From CAZFQG01 sp964520785 (GTDB lineage: Bacteria > Planctomycetota > Planctomycetia > Pirellulales > Thermoguttaceae), in assembly GCA_964520785.1 (NCBI GenBank), contig CAZFQG010000273.1, positions 1 through 6,062 of the forward strand: a stretch of 6,062 nt of DNA, given 5' to 3'. Made by a program: the position numbers and the translations under genes. The notes beneath the pieces were generated by a model that did no database searches, was not told the DNA's origin, and worked only from the letters and a program-made list of their open reading frames with translations. Positions 1 through 5,875 of this stretch are shown piece by piece; position 1 is the stretch's first letter, and each line of letters begins with the position of its first letter.

Positions 1-4
1 GGTA

Positions 5-33
5 TTGATACACAAATACTTGCGTCAAGTCAA
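5..33 (-). promoter_or_regulatory. Possible leftward promoter at window edge (weak)
   Basis: Read on the minus strand, TTGACT (28-33, five of six matches to the sigma70 -35 consensus) is separated by 17 bases from TATCAA (5-10, four of six matches to the -10 consensus). It would fire leftward out of the window, toward a gene that cannot be seen. The surrounding 1-52 stretch is AT-rich compared with the rest of the window, which fits an intergenic region but also raises the chance of a spurious match. No other feature is visible in 1-52. Confidence 0.2.
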
Positions 34-52
34 TAGAAATTAAACAGTCGAA

Positions 53-224
53 CTAGCAGGCTGTTGAAAAAGTCCGTCCGGGACTTTTTCAACCTCGCTC
101 AATGTGGCCCGAGAGGCCACAACGCTCGCATATCCGCTGATTTTTCAAATCAACGGATATGTGGGAAACTTCCAGTTTCCCTAGCAGCCTGTTTTTCAAC
201 AGGCTGCTAGGGCGTAAGCCCTAG
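53..224. repeat. Hairpin-array palindromic element with terminal inverted repeats (MITE-like or REP-like)
   Basis: This non-coding stretch folds into hairpins almost end to end. Stems are: 63-75 with 81-93 (13 bp, perfect); 103-109 with 115-121 (7 bp, perfect); 129-143 with 147-161 (15 bp, one mismatch); 163-170 with 174-181 (8 bp, perfect); 181-193 with 198-210 (13 bp, perfect); and 207-213 with 218-224 (7 bp, perfect). The last two share the CTAG at 207-210, so they are alternatives or nested. The left end CTAGCAGGCTGTTGAAAAA (53-71) is repeated inverted at 192-210 with one mismatch, giving terminal inverted repeats. CTAG occurs at 53, 181, 207 and 221. No open reading frame is credible here. 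It may be a non-autonomous mobile element, a REP-like repeat, or an intergenic structured RNA or terminator cluster; the sequence alone does not decide. From memory, similar CAGCCTGTTGAAAAA palindromes are scattered through planctomycete genomes, but I could not check this. Confidence 0.72.
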
Positions 225-251
225 GACAAGACGCTCGCGATCAATCACTGA

Positions 252-264
252 GCCCCAACGGGGC
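252..264. repeat. Short GCCCC-AAC-GGGGC hairpin downstream of the aminotransferase gene
   Basis: A perfect 5-bp GC stem with a 3-base loop lies about 95 bases beyond the aminotransferase stop. It could help end transcription of the minus-strand operon, but no T-run follows it in that direction, so it is not a classical intrinsic terminator. The same GCCCCGTTGGGGC core is, as I recall, common as a short dispersed intergenic repeat in planctomycetes. Apart from this hairpin I see nothing supportable in 225-359. The reading frame that crosses it on the minus strand (241-945) is a shadow of the aminotransferase gene. Confidence 0.4.
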
Positions 265-359
265 GACACAATCGAGGCCGCGTCTTCGTTTTGCTTCATG
301 GGGGCTTAGACCGGCGCGAAAATCGTCTGGAGCCAGGCCGGGACCCGGCGGTCCGAGGT

Positions 360-1607
360 TTATCCATTCACTCCTTGAAGGCTTGCCGAGTGAATCGCCG
401 CGCGAATCGCGGCTGCCGCGGACTCCTCTTGTTCCACGCTCAGCCGCGAGGGAATCGGCACCAGGATCGACCTCTCGAACAGGGCGTCGCTCGTGGGGCA
501 GGCGCCTTTGCCGTAGTCGTAGGTGCTTTCGGCGTTTTCCGGCAGATTCCAAGGATTGCCGGCCGCCGACAGGGGCACTTTTTGGACCAAAGTCTTGATG
601 TTGTAGTAAATGTGCAGTCCGTAGTCGGCCAGCCGCCACACGTTGTGTAGGCCGCGTTCCTTCATTTCCGCCGCGGCCCGTCGCGCGGAGGGTCCGTCTT
701 CGAGGACGAAAATCAGGAAGGGGCCGGAATCCCCATCGGTGTCGTTCAGGCGGCGAAACGCCAGGCCCGCCGTTCCCTCCAGGGCCTCCTTGATTCGCCG
801 TTTCGAGGCACGCATGTGGTCCACAATCCGGGGAAGCTTGCCGATCTGCACCGTGGCGACGGCGCCGCAAAGCTCGGACATCCGCCGTCCGTTCGCCCAG
901 GTAAGGACGTCGTCCGGCGGATCGGAGGGTTGGTCTCCCTGCCACATCAGGCTCATGTCGTGGGCGGAGAAGGCCTTGTGAAACAGCGCCTCGTCGTCCG
1001 TAATGAGAAGCCCCCCCTCTCCGGCCGTCATATTCTTATTCAACTGCAGGCTGAACATGCCGACGTCGCCGAATGTCCCGACCTTCTTGCCGCGGAACGC
1101 CGCGCCGTTGGCCTGGGCGCAATCCTCGAGGACGCGGAGTTTGTGTTCGGCCGCGATCTCCATAATCGATGCCATGTCGCATGGGCAGCCGGCCATGTGG
1201 ACCGGAACGATAAGCCGCGTCCGAGGCGTGATCTTCCTCCGGAGGTCGTCCGGGTCCATGCAGAACGAATCGTCGACCTCGCACAAGACGGGAATGGCGT
1301 TTACGTGGACTACCGCCGCGGCGGTTGCCACCCACATGAAGGAAGGGATGATGACTTCGTCACCGGGACCGATCCCCATCGCCTGCATAGCCGTCAGCAG
1401 CGCGCCGCTGCCGCTGTTGACGGCCAACGCGTACCTCCGGCCGTAGAACTCCCGGGCGGCCGCTTCGAAGGAATGGACCGCCGAAGGGGGGGTTGGGCCA
1501 TAATACCTGAAAAGGGACCGCTTGCGAAGAACCTCCAGAACGGCCTGTTCCTCCTGCTCGTCGATCCAGTATGTACCGGGGAATTCGTGTGCCCAATGGA
1601 CCTTCAT
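360..1607 (-). CDS. DegT/DnrJ/EryC1/StrS-family PLP-dependent aminotransferase
   Basis: This 415-residue protein is a fold-type I PLP enzyme of the family that transaminates keto-sugars and related cyclic ketones. Visible motifs are: NSGSGAL (64-70), the phosphate-binding loop; GDEVIIPSF (82-90); EDCAQANGAAF (161-171), whose Asp162 should pair with the PLP ring nitrogen; and FSLQLNKNMTAGEGG (185-199), whose Lys191 is the expected Schiff-base lysine. Length is normal for the family (about 370-430). The frame is open upstream to 1817, but MKVHWAHEF at 1607 is the start: it has GAGG six bases upstream, and the extra 70 residues are low-complexity, Arg/Gly-rich and overlap the regulator gene. It lies 29 bases after the regulator's stop and is probably co-transcribed with it. 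The family includes amino-sugar, aminocyclitol and antibiotic-precursor enzymes, and a few non-aminating dehydratases that lack the lysine; the lysine here argues for a true aminotransferase. The substrate is unknown, and no sugar-nucleotide genes are visible nearby. Confidence 0.93.
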   Translation of the reverse strand: MKVHWAHEFPGTYWIDEQEEQAVLEVLRKRSLFRYYGPTPPSAVHSFEAAAREFYGRRYALAVNSGSGALLTAMQAMGIGPGDEVIIPSFMWVATAAAVVHVNAIPVLCEVDDSFCMDPDDLRRKITPRTRLIVPVHMAGCPCDMASIMEIAAEHKLRVLEDCAQANGAAFRGKKVGTFGDVGMFSLQLNKNMTAGEGGLLITDDEALFHKAFSAHDMSLMWQGDQPSDPPDDVLTWANGRRMSELCGAVATVQIGKLPRIVDHMRASKRRIKEALEGTAGLAFRRLNDTDGDSGPFLIFVLEDGPSARRAAAEMKERGLHNVWRLADYGLHIYYNIKTLVQKVPLSAAGNPWNLPENAESTYDYGKGACPTSDALFERSILVPIPSRLSVEQEESAAAAIRAAIHSASLQGVNG

Positions 1608-1636
1608 GGTCTTCCTCGCTCGTCTAAATTGCTGGT

Positions 1637-2185
1637 TCAGTAGTCCGGTGGATTGTACACGGTGATCAGTCGGGCCGGTTCGTCGCCGAGGGCCCAGCCG
1701 CGATGGACCGTTCCCATGGGGATGTAGAACGAATCGCCCGGACGGAGGTTTTGCCGGTCTCTCCCCTCGAATTCCAGCTCGAGCTTGCCGGCCAGGACGT
1801 AACCGGCCACGTCGCACTGAAGTTCTTCGTACTCCGGGAGTTCCGTCCCGGGGTAGATGTATTCATCGAGCATGGAAACCTTATGCTCGTCTCGGCGGGG
1901 GAGGATAATGGTATAGGTTCGCTCCTTATCACTGACCGACTGCATGTTCTCGCGAAAGAAGAACGGGCCCTCTTGCCTGCCGTCTCCGTTGGCGAAGAAC
2001 GAGGCGAGGTCCGTACCGAGTGCGTGGAGAATCTTCTGCAATGTGGCCACGCTCGGCGAATTCTTCCCCCGCTCGATACACGAGATCATGGCAGGGGTGA
2101 CCTTCGCCCGGTCGGCCAGTTGACGCAGCGACAGCCCGCACCGGTTCCGGAGAACTTGAATACGGTTTCCGATCTCTTGATCCAT
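1637..2185 (-). CDS. XRE-family transcriptional regulator with C-terminal cupin sensor domain
   Basis: This 182-residue protein has an N-terminal helix-turn-helix of the Cro/CI (XRE) type at about residues 6-61 (GLSLRQLADRAKVTPAMIS then IERGKNSPSVATLQKILHAL) and a cupin beta-barrel at about 105-178 (YVLAGKLELEFEG, LRPGDSFYIPMGTVH, ARLITVYNPP). The architecture matches PuuR-like regulators, which bind DNA as dimers and sense small metabolites in the cupin; regulated substrates in the family include polyamines and amino acids. Cupin motif 2 keeps its His161, but the usual His-x-His...Glu metal ligands of motif 1 are replaced (Glu120, Leu122 and Val126 by position), so metal binding is doubtful. 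Start: MDQEIG at 2185 is chosen over an in-frame ATG at 2197 because GGGAG sits five bases before it, while the upstream ATG has no ribosome binding site. It is the first gene of a minus-strand operon with the aminotransferase and is divergent from the symporter, so autoregulation and control of the symporter are plausible inferences. Confidence 0.92.
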   Translation of the reverse strand: MDQEIGNRIQVLRNRCGLSLRQLADRAKVTPAMISCIERGKNSPSVATLQKILHALGTDLASFFANGDGRQEGPFFFRENMQSVSDKERTYTIILPRRDEHKVSMLDEYIYPGTELPEYEELQCDVAGYVLAGKLELEFEGRDRQNLRPGDSFYIPMGTVHRGWALGDEPARLITVYNPPDY

Positions 2186-2195
2186 CTCCGCTCCC
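2186..2195 (-). promoter_or_regulatory. Ribosome binding site that sets the regulator's start
   Basis: On the minus strand GGGAG (2195-2191) is followed by a five-base spacer, CGGAG, and then the ATG at 2185-2183. The alternative ATG at 2197-2195 overlaps this site and has only CGTCGAAAC before it. This favours the 182-residue product over a 186-residue one. Confidence 0.65.
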
Positions 2196-2221
2196 ATGTT
2201 TCGACGAAGTCAATAGCGCTT

Positions 2222-2250
2222 AATATATCATACGCGCGAGCGGAATTCAA
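2222..2250 (-). promoter_or_regulatory. Sigma70-like promoter of the regulator-aminotransferase operon
   Basis: On the minus strand TTGAAT (2250-2245, four of six to the -35 consensus) and TATATT (2227-2222, five of six to the -10 consensus) are exactly 17 bases apart. Transcription would start near 2215, giving a leader of about 30 bases before the ATG at 2185. The -10 lies in a local AT-rich dip inside GC-rich DNA. A regulator bound over this dip would repress its own operon (inference). Confidence 0.5.
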
Positions 2251-2532
2251 GCCTTTCCGTCGCTGCTTGGCGGCGGTTTGTCGTAATTTTTCGGAAAATC
2301 CGGGCGGGACACCTGGAAAACAATTGCGATTGCGTTCAATATATGTTACAGTCGAAGCTATTGTGGAGGTAATACACGGCCTAGTGACTTTTCGTTTCGG
2401 ACTTAGAACTTGTCCGCAAATTAGTTGGGGGGCCCATCCTGATTTTCACGCAGCGTGGCGGAGTAAAATTCGGAATCGCCCCCGGGAATTCGGGAAGTTA
2501 ATTCTATACGAGTTCTTAGGTGAGCACACGCG
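2251..2532. other. Divergent intergenic region, with symporter ribosome binding site
   Basis: Together with 2186-2250 this forms a 347-base gap between the divergent genes, with no credible ORF. The symporter's ribosome binding site is AGGTGA (2518-2523), nine bases before ATG 2533. A second AT-rich dip (2332-2349) resembles the one over the regulator promoter (2216-2233): 14 of 18 bases agree in the same orientation, including AATATAT. A weak rightward promoter could be TTGCGA (2324-2329), 17 bases, TACAGT (2347-2352), each four of six to consensus. That would give an unusually long leader of about 170 bases. I see no riboswitch or strong hairpin that I can name in this leader. Confidence 0.4.
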
Positions 2533-4404
2533 ATGGACCCTCTTCGGTCGCTGAGCATTCACGTCGGACCCGTCGATTTGGCGGTAATTGCCGTCTATCT
2601 CGTCGGGATCGTCGTTGCCGGCGTCCTTCTGACGAAACTCGCGTCGAAGAACATGGAATCGTATTTCCTGGGCGGGCGGACGATGCCGTGGTGGCTCTTG
2701 GGCCTCTCCGGCACTGCCTCGTACTTCGACGTCACCGGGGTCATGTGGACGATCGCCTTCTTCTATACCATGGGCCACCGTTTCTTCTGGATCCAGTGGG
2801 AATGGGGATTCCTGGCGACCGCCTGTTTCGCCGCCTTCATGGGGAAGTGGCTCCGGCGGACCGGCGTCATGACCGGCGCGGAATGGATGACGGTCCGGTT
2901 CGGTGACGACCGCGGCGGTCAGTTTGCCCGGGTGTCGTACGCCGTGATGGCCGTGGTGATCGCGGTCGCCTTCGTCGGTTTCGCCGAATACGGTTGCGGG
3001 CAGTTCCTGCACGTGTTTCTGCCGGAGTATTCTCCGCATCTCCTGGCCGTGACGCTAATGGCGTTCACGGCGATCTACACGGTCCTTTCCGGCCTCTACG
3101 GCGTCGTTTGCACCGGCGCGATCCAATTCGTGCTCATTCTCATCGGCTCCGGCGTGTTGATCGTCATGGCGGTGGGAATGAGTTCTTACGAGGCGGTCGC
3201 CGCCGCGGTCGAGCCGGAATGGTTCGGTTTCGCGCCAATGTGGAATTGGGAGCGGCTTTCGCGGTGGGAGATGACGGAGGGCTACTCGATGTTCCTTCTG
3301 GCGTCGCTGGTTTGGGTCGCCAAGGGGAGTATCCTATCACTCGGTGGTCCACAGCAACTGTACGACATGCAACGTTTTCTCGCCGCGCGGAGTCCGCGCG
3401 AGGCGAGCAAGGCGGGTCTGACATGGGGAATCGCCCTGACCCCCATGTTCATGGTTTCGGCGGCGGTCGGCGTCATCGGGTTGGTGAAGTGGGGGGGCGA
3501 TCTTGCGCACCCGGAGCGGCTCTATCCGGTCGTCGTCGGAACGATGCTGCCGGTCGGGGTCAAGGGGCTCGTTCTGGCCGGGCTGCTTTCCGCCTTCATG
3601 TCGACCTTTTCGGCGACGGTCAACGCCGGAGCCTCCTATTTGGTGCGGGACGGATATCAACTTTTCCTCAGCAAGAACGCCTCGGACCGCGAGTTGAAAT
3701 GGGCCAACCGCGCGGCGAGCCTCGTGGTCGTAGTCGGGGGGATTCTCGTCGGGATGAGCGCCTCGAATATCGACACGATCTTCAACTGGATCATGATGAT
3801 CCTGGGCACGGCAGTCCTCGTTCCCAATGTCCTCCGCTGGTTCTGGTGGCGGTTCAACGGGTGGGGATTCGCCGTGGGAACGCTCGTGGGGACTGCCGCC
3901 GCGATTGCCGCCCCGGTACTGTTTCCGAAGGCTCCGATCTACGCGAGCTTTTCCGTGCTGCTTGGCATCAGCGTGCTCAGCAGCGTGGGCGCCACGGTCC
4001 TCACGCCGCCGACGGCTCGAAAGACTCTGGAGGATTTTTTTCGCCGGGTCCATCCGCCTGGGGCCTGGCGGCCGGTTCGTGAAGCCGTTCTTGCCGGCGC
4101 GCCGGTCCGGATAACGGATTCCTTTGCGCGGGACTTGATCGCCGCCGTTATTATCGCGATCGGCCTGCAAGGCCTGTTTCTGGCCTCTTGTTATGCTTGC
4201 ACCCACCAGTGGACCGCGTTCGCGGTCGCGCTGGCCGTGGCGGCGATTTGCGGCGCCGTCTCCTATTGGACATGGTATCTGGCCCTCCCGGCCGCCGACG
4301 AAGACTTCGAACCGGTTGCCCCGGAGGGAGACGACATACAACCAACGCTTTCCGGTGAACACCGGCCCTATTCATTCTCGATCAGTGAGAAAGGAGAACG
4401 ATGA
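2533..4404 (+). CDS. Sodium:solute symporter family (SSS) transporter
   Basis: This 623-residue integral membrane protein belongs to the SSS family (TC 2.A.21; LeuT fold), which couples Na+ entry to uptake of sugars, amino acids, carboxylates or vitamins. The N-terminal signature YFLGGRTMPWWLLGLSGTAS (44-63) runs into TM2. The TM8-like segment LLSAFMSTFSATVNAGASYL (351-370) then RDGY carries the Ser/Thr cluster that contributes to the Na2 site in characterised members. About 14-15 hydrophobic segments are visible, for example 12-34, 54-80, 132-152, 168-190, 193-215, 252-272, 296-318, 393-436, 443-464 and 471-491. After the core, a polar linker (about 493-530) leads to two more hydrophobic segments (533-556 and 560-586) and an acidic cytoplasm-like tail. 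AGGTGA nine bases upstream supports the start. The stop overlaps the next start as ATGA, and the last codons contain that gene's AAGGAG. Substrate is not deducible; the neighbouring aminotransferase hints at a sugar, amino-sugar or keto compound. Confidence 0.93.
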   Translation: MDPLRSLSIHVGPVDLAVIAVYLVGIVVAGVLLTKLASKNMESYFLGGRTMPWWLLGLSGTASYFDVTGVMWTIAFFYTMGHRFFWIQWEWGFLATACFAAFMGKWLRRTGVMTGAEWMTVRFGDDRGGQFARVSYAVMAVVIAVAFVGFAEYGCGQFLHVFLPEYSPHLLAVTLMAFTAIYTVLSGLYGVVCTGAIQFVLILIGSGVLIVMAVGMSSYEAVAAAVEPEWFGFAPMWNWERLSRWEMTEGYSMFLLASLVWVAKGSILSLGGPQQLYDMQRFLAARSPREASKAGLTWGIALTPMFMVSAAVGVIGLVKWGGDLAHPERLYPVVVGTMLPVGVKGLVLAGLLSAFMSTFSATVNAGASYLVRDGYQLFLSKNASDRELKWANRAASLVVVVGGILVGMSASNIDTIFNWIMMILGTAVLVPNVLRWFWWRFNGWGFAVGTLVGTAAAIAAPVLFPKAPIYASFSVLLGISVLSSVGATVLTPPTARKTLEDFFRRVHPPGAWRPVREAVLAGAPVRITDSFARDLIAAVIIAIGLQGLFLASCYACTHQWTAFAVALAVAAICGAVSYWTWYLALPAADEDFEPVAPEGDDIQPTLSGEHRPYSFSISEKGER

Positions 4405-5870
4405 TGAGTTGTTTCCGAAGAAGATGGCGGTTGTCCGTTCTGGCAATCGCGGCGTGTTTGTTCTGTATCGGTTCCGCCCAAGCGGAACAGGTCGTCTTGA
4501 ATCCGTCGGCCGACATCTGGATCCGCGAGTCCGCGCCGACGTCCGTGTACGAAGACGACCTCATGTCCGTCTGGGCCGCCGGTCCGGACATGACCCGCTA
4601 CGGGTTGCTCGCGTTCGATTTGAGTGGTGTCACCGGCGAGATCACCGGCGCCCACATCGAGTTGTATGCCATTGAGTACTGGCGCCATTCCACGCCAACG
4701 AAGCAGACCGCGGCCTTTTTTACGCCCCCTGACGTGTTGGGCGCATCGTGGGACAGTTATCATGCCTCCGCGACGGAGACCCCCTTCGAAACGCTCGGTA
4801 AATACGACATCCCGGCGGACAGCCCGCAAGACCAGTACTACGCGAGCGATCCGGCGTCGGCCGCGGACCTGGCGCTTCTGAATTCCGCGAAGACGGACGG
4901 GACGATCGGCATCGTCTTCAAGCCGGTTACCTGGGAGGAAGAAACCACGCGGATGTACGGGACGCGCGACTGGGCCGATAGCGGCTATTTCTCTGACCTG
5001 CCGGAGATTTGGCCGCGGTTGTTGCTCAACGGCGGTTCGATTGAAATCGTTGCCGGCGTCGATACCTGGATCCGCGAATCCGGGGGCATCTACGAAGACG
5101 ACTGGATCTCCGTCTGGGACGGCGATACGGAGCCGGGCAACCGCCGGTATGGAATGCTCGAATTCGACCTGAGCACGGTCGACGTGCCCATTACCGACGC
5201 CCAATTGCGGCTCTACGCGATCGCGGATTCCCAGTCGGGCCACAATTGGGAAGCGTTCGAACAGATCGCCTTCAGTGTCGACCCGGCCGGTCTGGCGACC
5301 GACGCCATCGATTTCGCCACCTACGAAACGCTCACCAAGACGCAGTTCGAGGCGCTGGGCCACTACGAGTTCGAACTAAATAACGAGATTTCGGACACAT
5401 TCTGCGACAGCGACGCCGCGACCGCGGCGGACATCGCCGTGCTCCAGGCGATCGCCTCGGCGAACGGAGCGCTGGTGATGTCGCTGCAATCGGTTCCGGT
5501 CGAGATTACTCAGATGCAGACCTTGGGCGGCCAGCGCGACTGGGCTGACACCGGTTACCTCGCGGACCAGTCCGAGAAATGGCCGCGTCTGGTCCTCGAA
5601 ATCGGAGGCTCGGCCGGTCTGGAAGGCGACCTCAACGGAGACGGCCTGGTCGGCAGCGCCGATTTGGACATCGTCCGCGGCAATTGGGGACAATCCGTCG
5701 AGGCCGGTTGCCTCTCCTGCGGTGATCCCTCCGGCGACGGCCTGGTCGGCAGCGCCGACCTGGATATCGTCCGCGCCAATTGGGGGAATACGGCCGCGGC
5801 GAGCGTCCCCGAGCCGAGCGTTCTCGTACTTCTCCTCATGGCGGCCGCCTGGTTGATCAGGCGCCGCTAG
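4401..5870 (+). CDS. Secreted protein: duplicated DNRLRE-like domains, dockerin-like repeats and PEP-CTERM tail
   Basis: This 489-residue protein begins with a signal peptide (basic RRRWR, hydrophobic core, likely cleavage after SAQA at residue 28). Two homologous units follow, about 33-209 and 217-400. Each opens with a DxWIRES...YEDD..SVW stretch and a YGxLxFDLS...I..A...LYAI stretch typical of DNRLRE/CBM96-like beta-sandwich domains, and each closes with G.RDWAD.GY..D...WPRL.L. Two EF-hand-like dockerin repeats lie at 410-430 and 442-462 (D.xGDGLVGSADLDIVR.NWG), with Cys437 and Cys440 between them. The tail VPEPSVLVLLLMAAAWLIRRR (469 onward, here split as VPEP, hydrophobic segment, RRR) is a PEP-CTERM signal processed by exosortase. 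Role: probably a surface-exposed calcium-stabilised binding protein; no catalytic motif was recognised. AAGGAG (4391-4396) precedes ATG 4401 by four bases and the adjacent in-frame ATG 4404 by seven, so either may be used. The ATGA overlap indicates translational coupling to the symporter. Confidence 0.88.
   Translation: MMSCFRRRWRLSVLAIAACLFCIGSAQAEQVVLNPSADIWIRESAPTSVYEDDLMSVWAAGPDMTRYGLLAFDLSGVTGEITGAHIELYAIEYWRHSTPTKQTAAFFTPPDVLGASWDSYHASATETPFETLGKYDIPADSPQDQYYASDPASAADLALLNSAKTDGTIGIVFKPVTWEEETTRMYGTRDWADSGYFSDLPEIWPRLLLNGGSIEIVAGVDTWIRESGGIYEDDWISVWDGDTEPGNRRYGMLEFDLSTVDVPITDAQLRLYAIADSQSGHNWEAFEQIAFSVDPAGLATDAIDFATYETLTKTQFEALGHYEFELNNEISDTFCDSDAATAADIAVLQAIASANGALVMSLQSVPVEITQMQTLGGQRDWADTGYLADQSEKWPRLVLEIGGSAGLEGDLNGDGLVGSADLDIVRGNWGQSVEAGCLSCGDPSGDGLVGSADLDIVRANWGNTAAASVPEPSVLVLLLMAAAWLIRRR
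5628..5786 (+). repeat. Tandem dockerin-like repeats with near-identical DNA
   Basis: The two 21-residue calcium-binding repeats are encoded at 5628-5690 and 5724-5786, 96 bases apart. A 23-base stretch (5640-5662 and 5736-5758) is identical, including third codon positions, while the flanks have diverged at synonymous sites. This suggests a recent duplication or gene conversion. The Asp/Asn/Gly ligand pattern of the Ca2+ loop is intact in the first copy (DLNGDGLVGSADL) and in the second (DPSGDGLVGSADL). Confidence 0.8.
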
Positions 5871-5875
5871 GTGTT

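Noticed and set aside
161..171. Possible inactive aminotransferase, because the common His in the EDxAQAHGA motif is Asn here
   Set aside because: These numbers are residues of the aminotransferase encoded at 360-1607. That position varies in active family members, and the catalytic Lys191 and Asp162 are both present.
53..224. A CRISPR array
   Set aside because: The repeats are inverted hairpins of differing sequence, not direct repeats with regular unique spacers, and no cas genes are visible.
816..1643. A long plus-strand reading frame opposite the aminotransferase
   Set aside because: It is an antisense shadow in GC-rich DNA: no ribosome binding site, no recognisable domain, Arg/Pro/Gly-biased composition, and it covers a clear gene on the other strand.
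1608..1817. An N-terminal extension of the aminotransferase frame back to an ATG at 1817
   Set aside because: The extra 70 residues are Arg/Gly/Pro-rich without family similarity, overlap the end of the regulator gene, and the ATG at 1607 has a good ribosome binding site and begins where family members begin.
2281..2300. A terminator at the TTTTTCGGAAAA palindrome
   Set aside because: The stem is only about five AT base pairs with no GC-rich core, and it lies in a divergent promoter region where no transcript is expected to end.
1703..2554. A plus-strand reading frame across the regulator and the intergenic region
   Set aside because: It runs antisense to a clear XRE-cupin gene and overlaps the start of the symporter in another frame; the composition is shadow-like.
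4368..5363. A 331-residue minus-strand reading frame opposite the secreted protein
   Set aside because: The plus-strand frame has a signal peptide, duplicated domains, dockerin repeats and a PEP-CTERM tail; the minus-strand product shows none of these and is an Arg/Gly-rich shadow.
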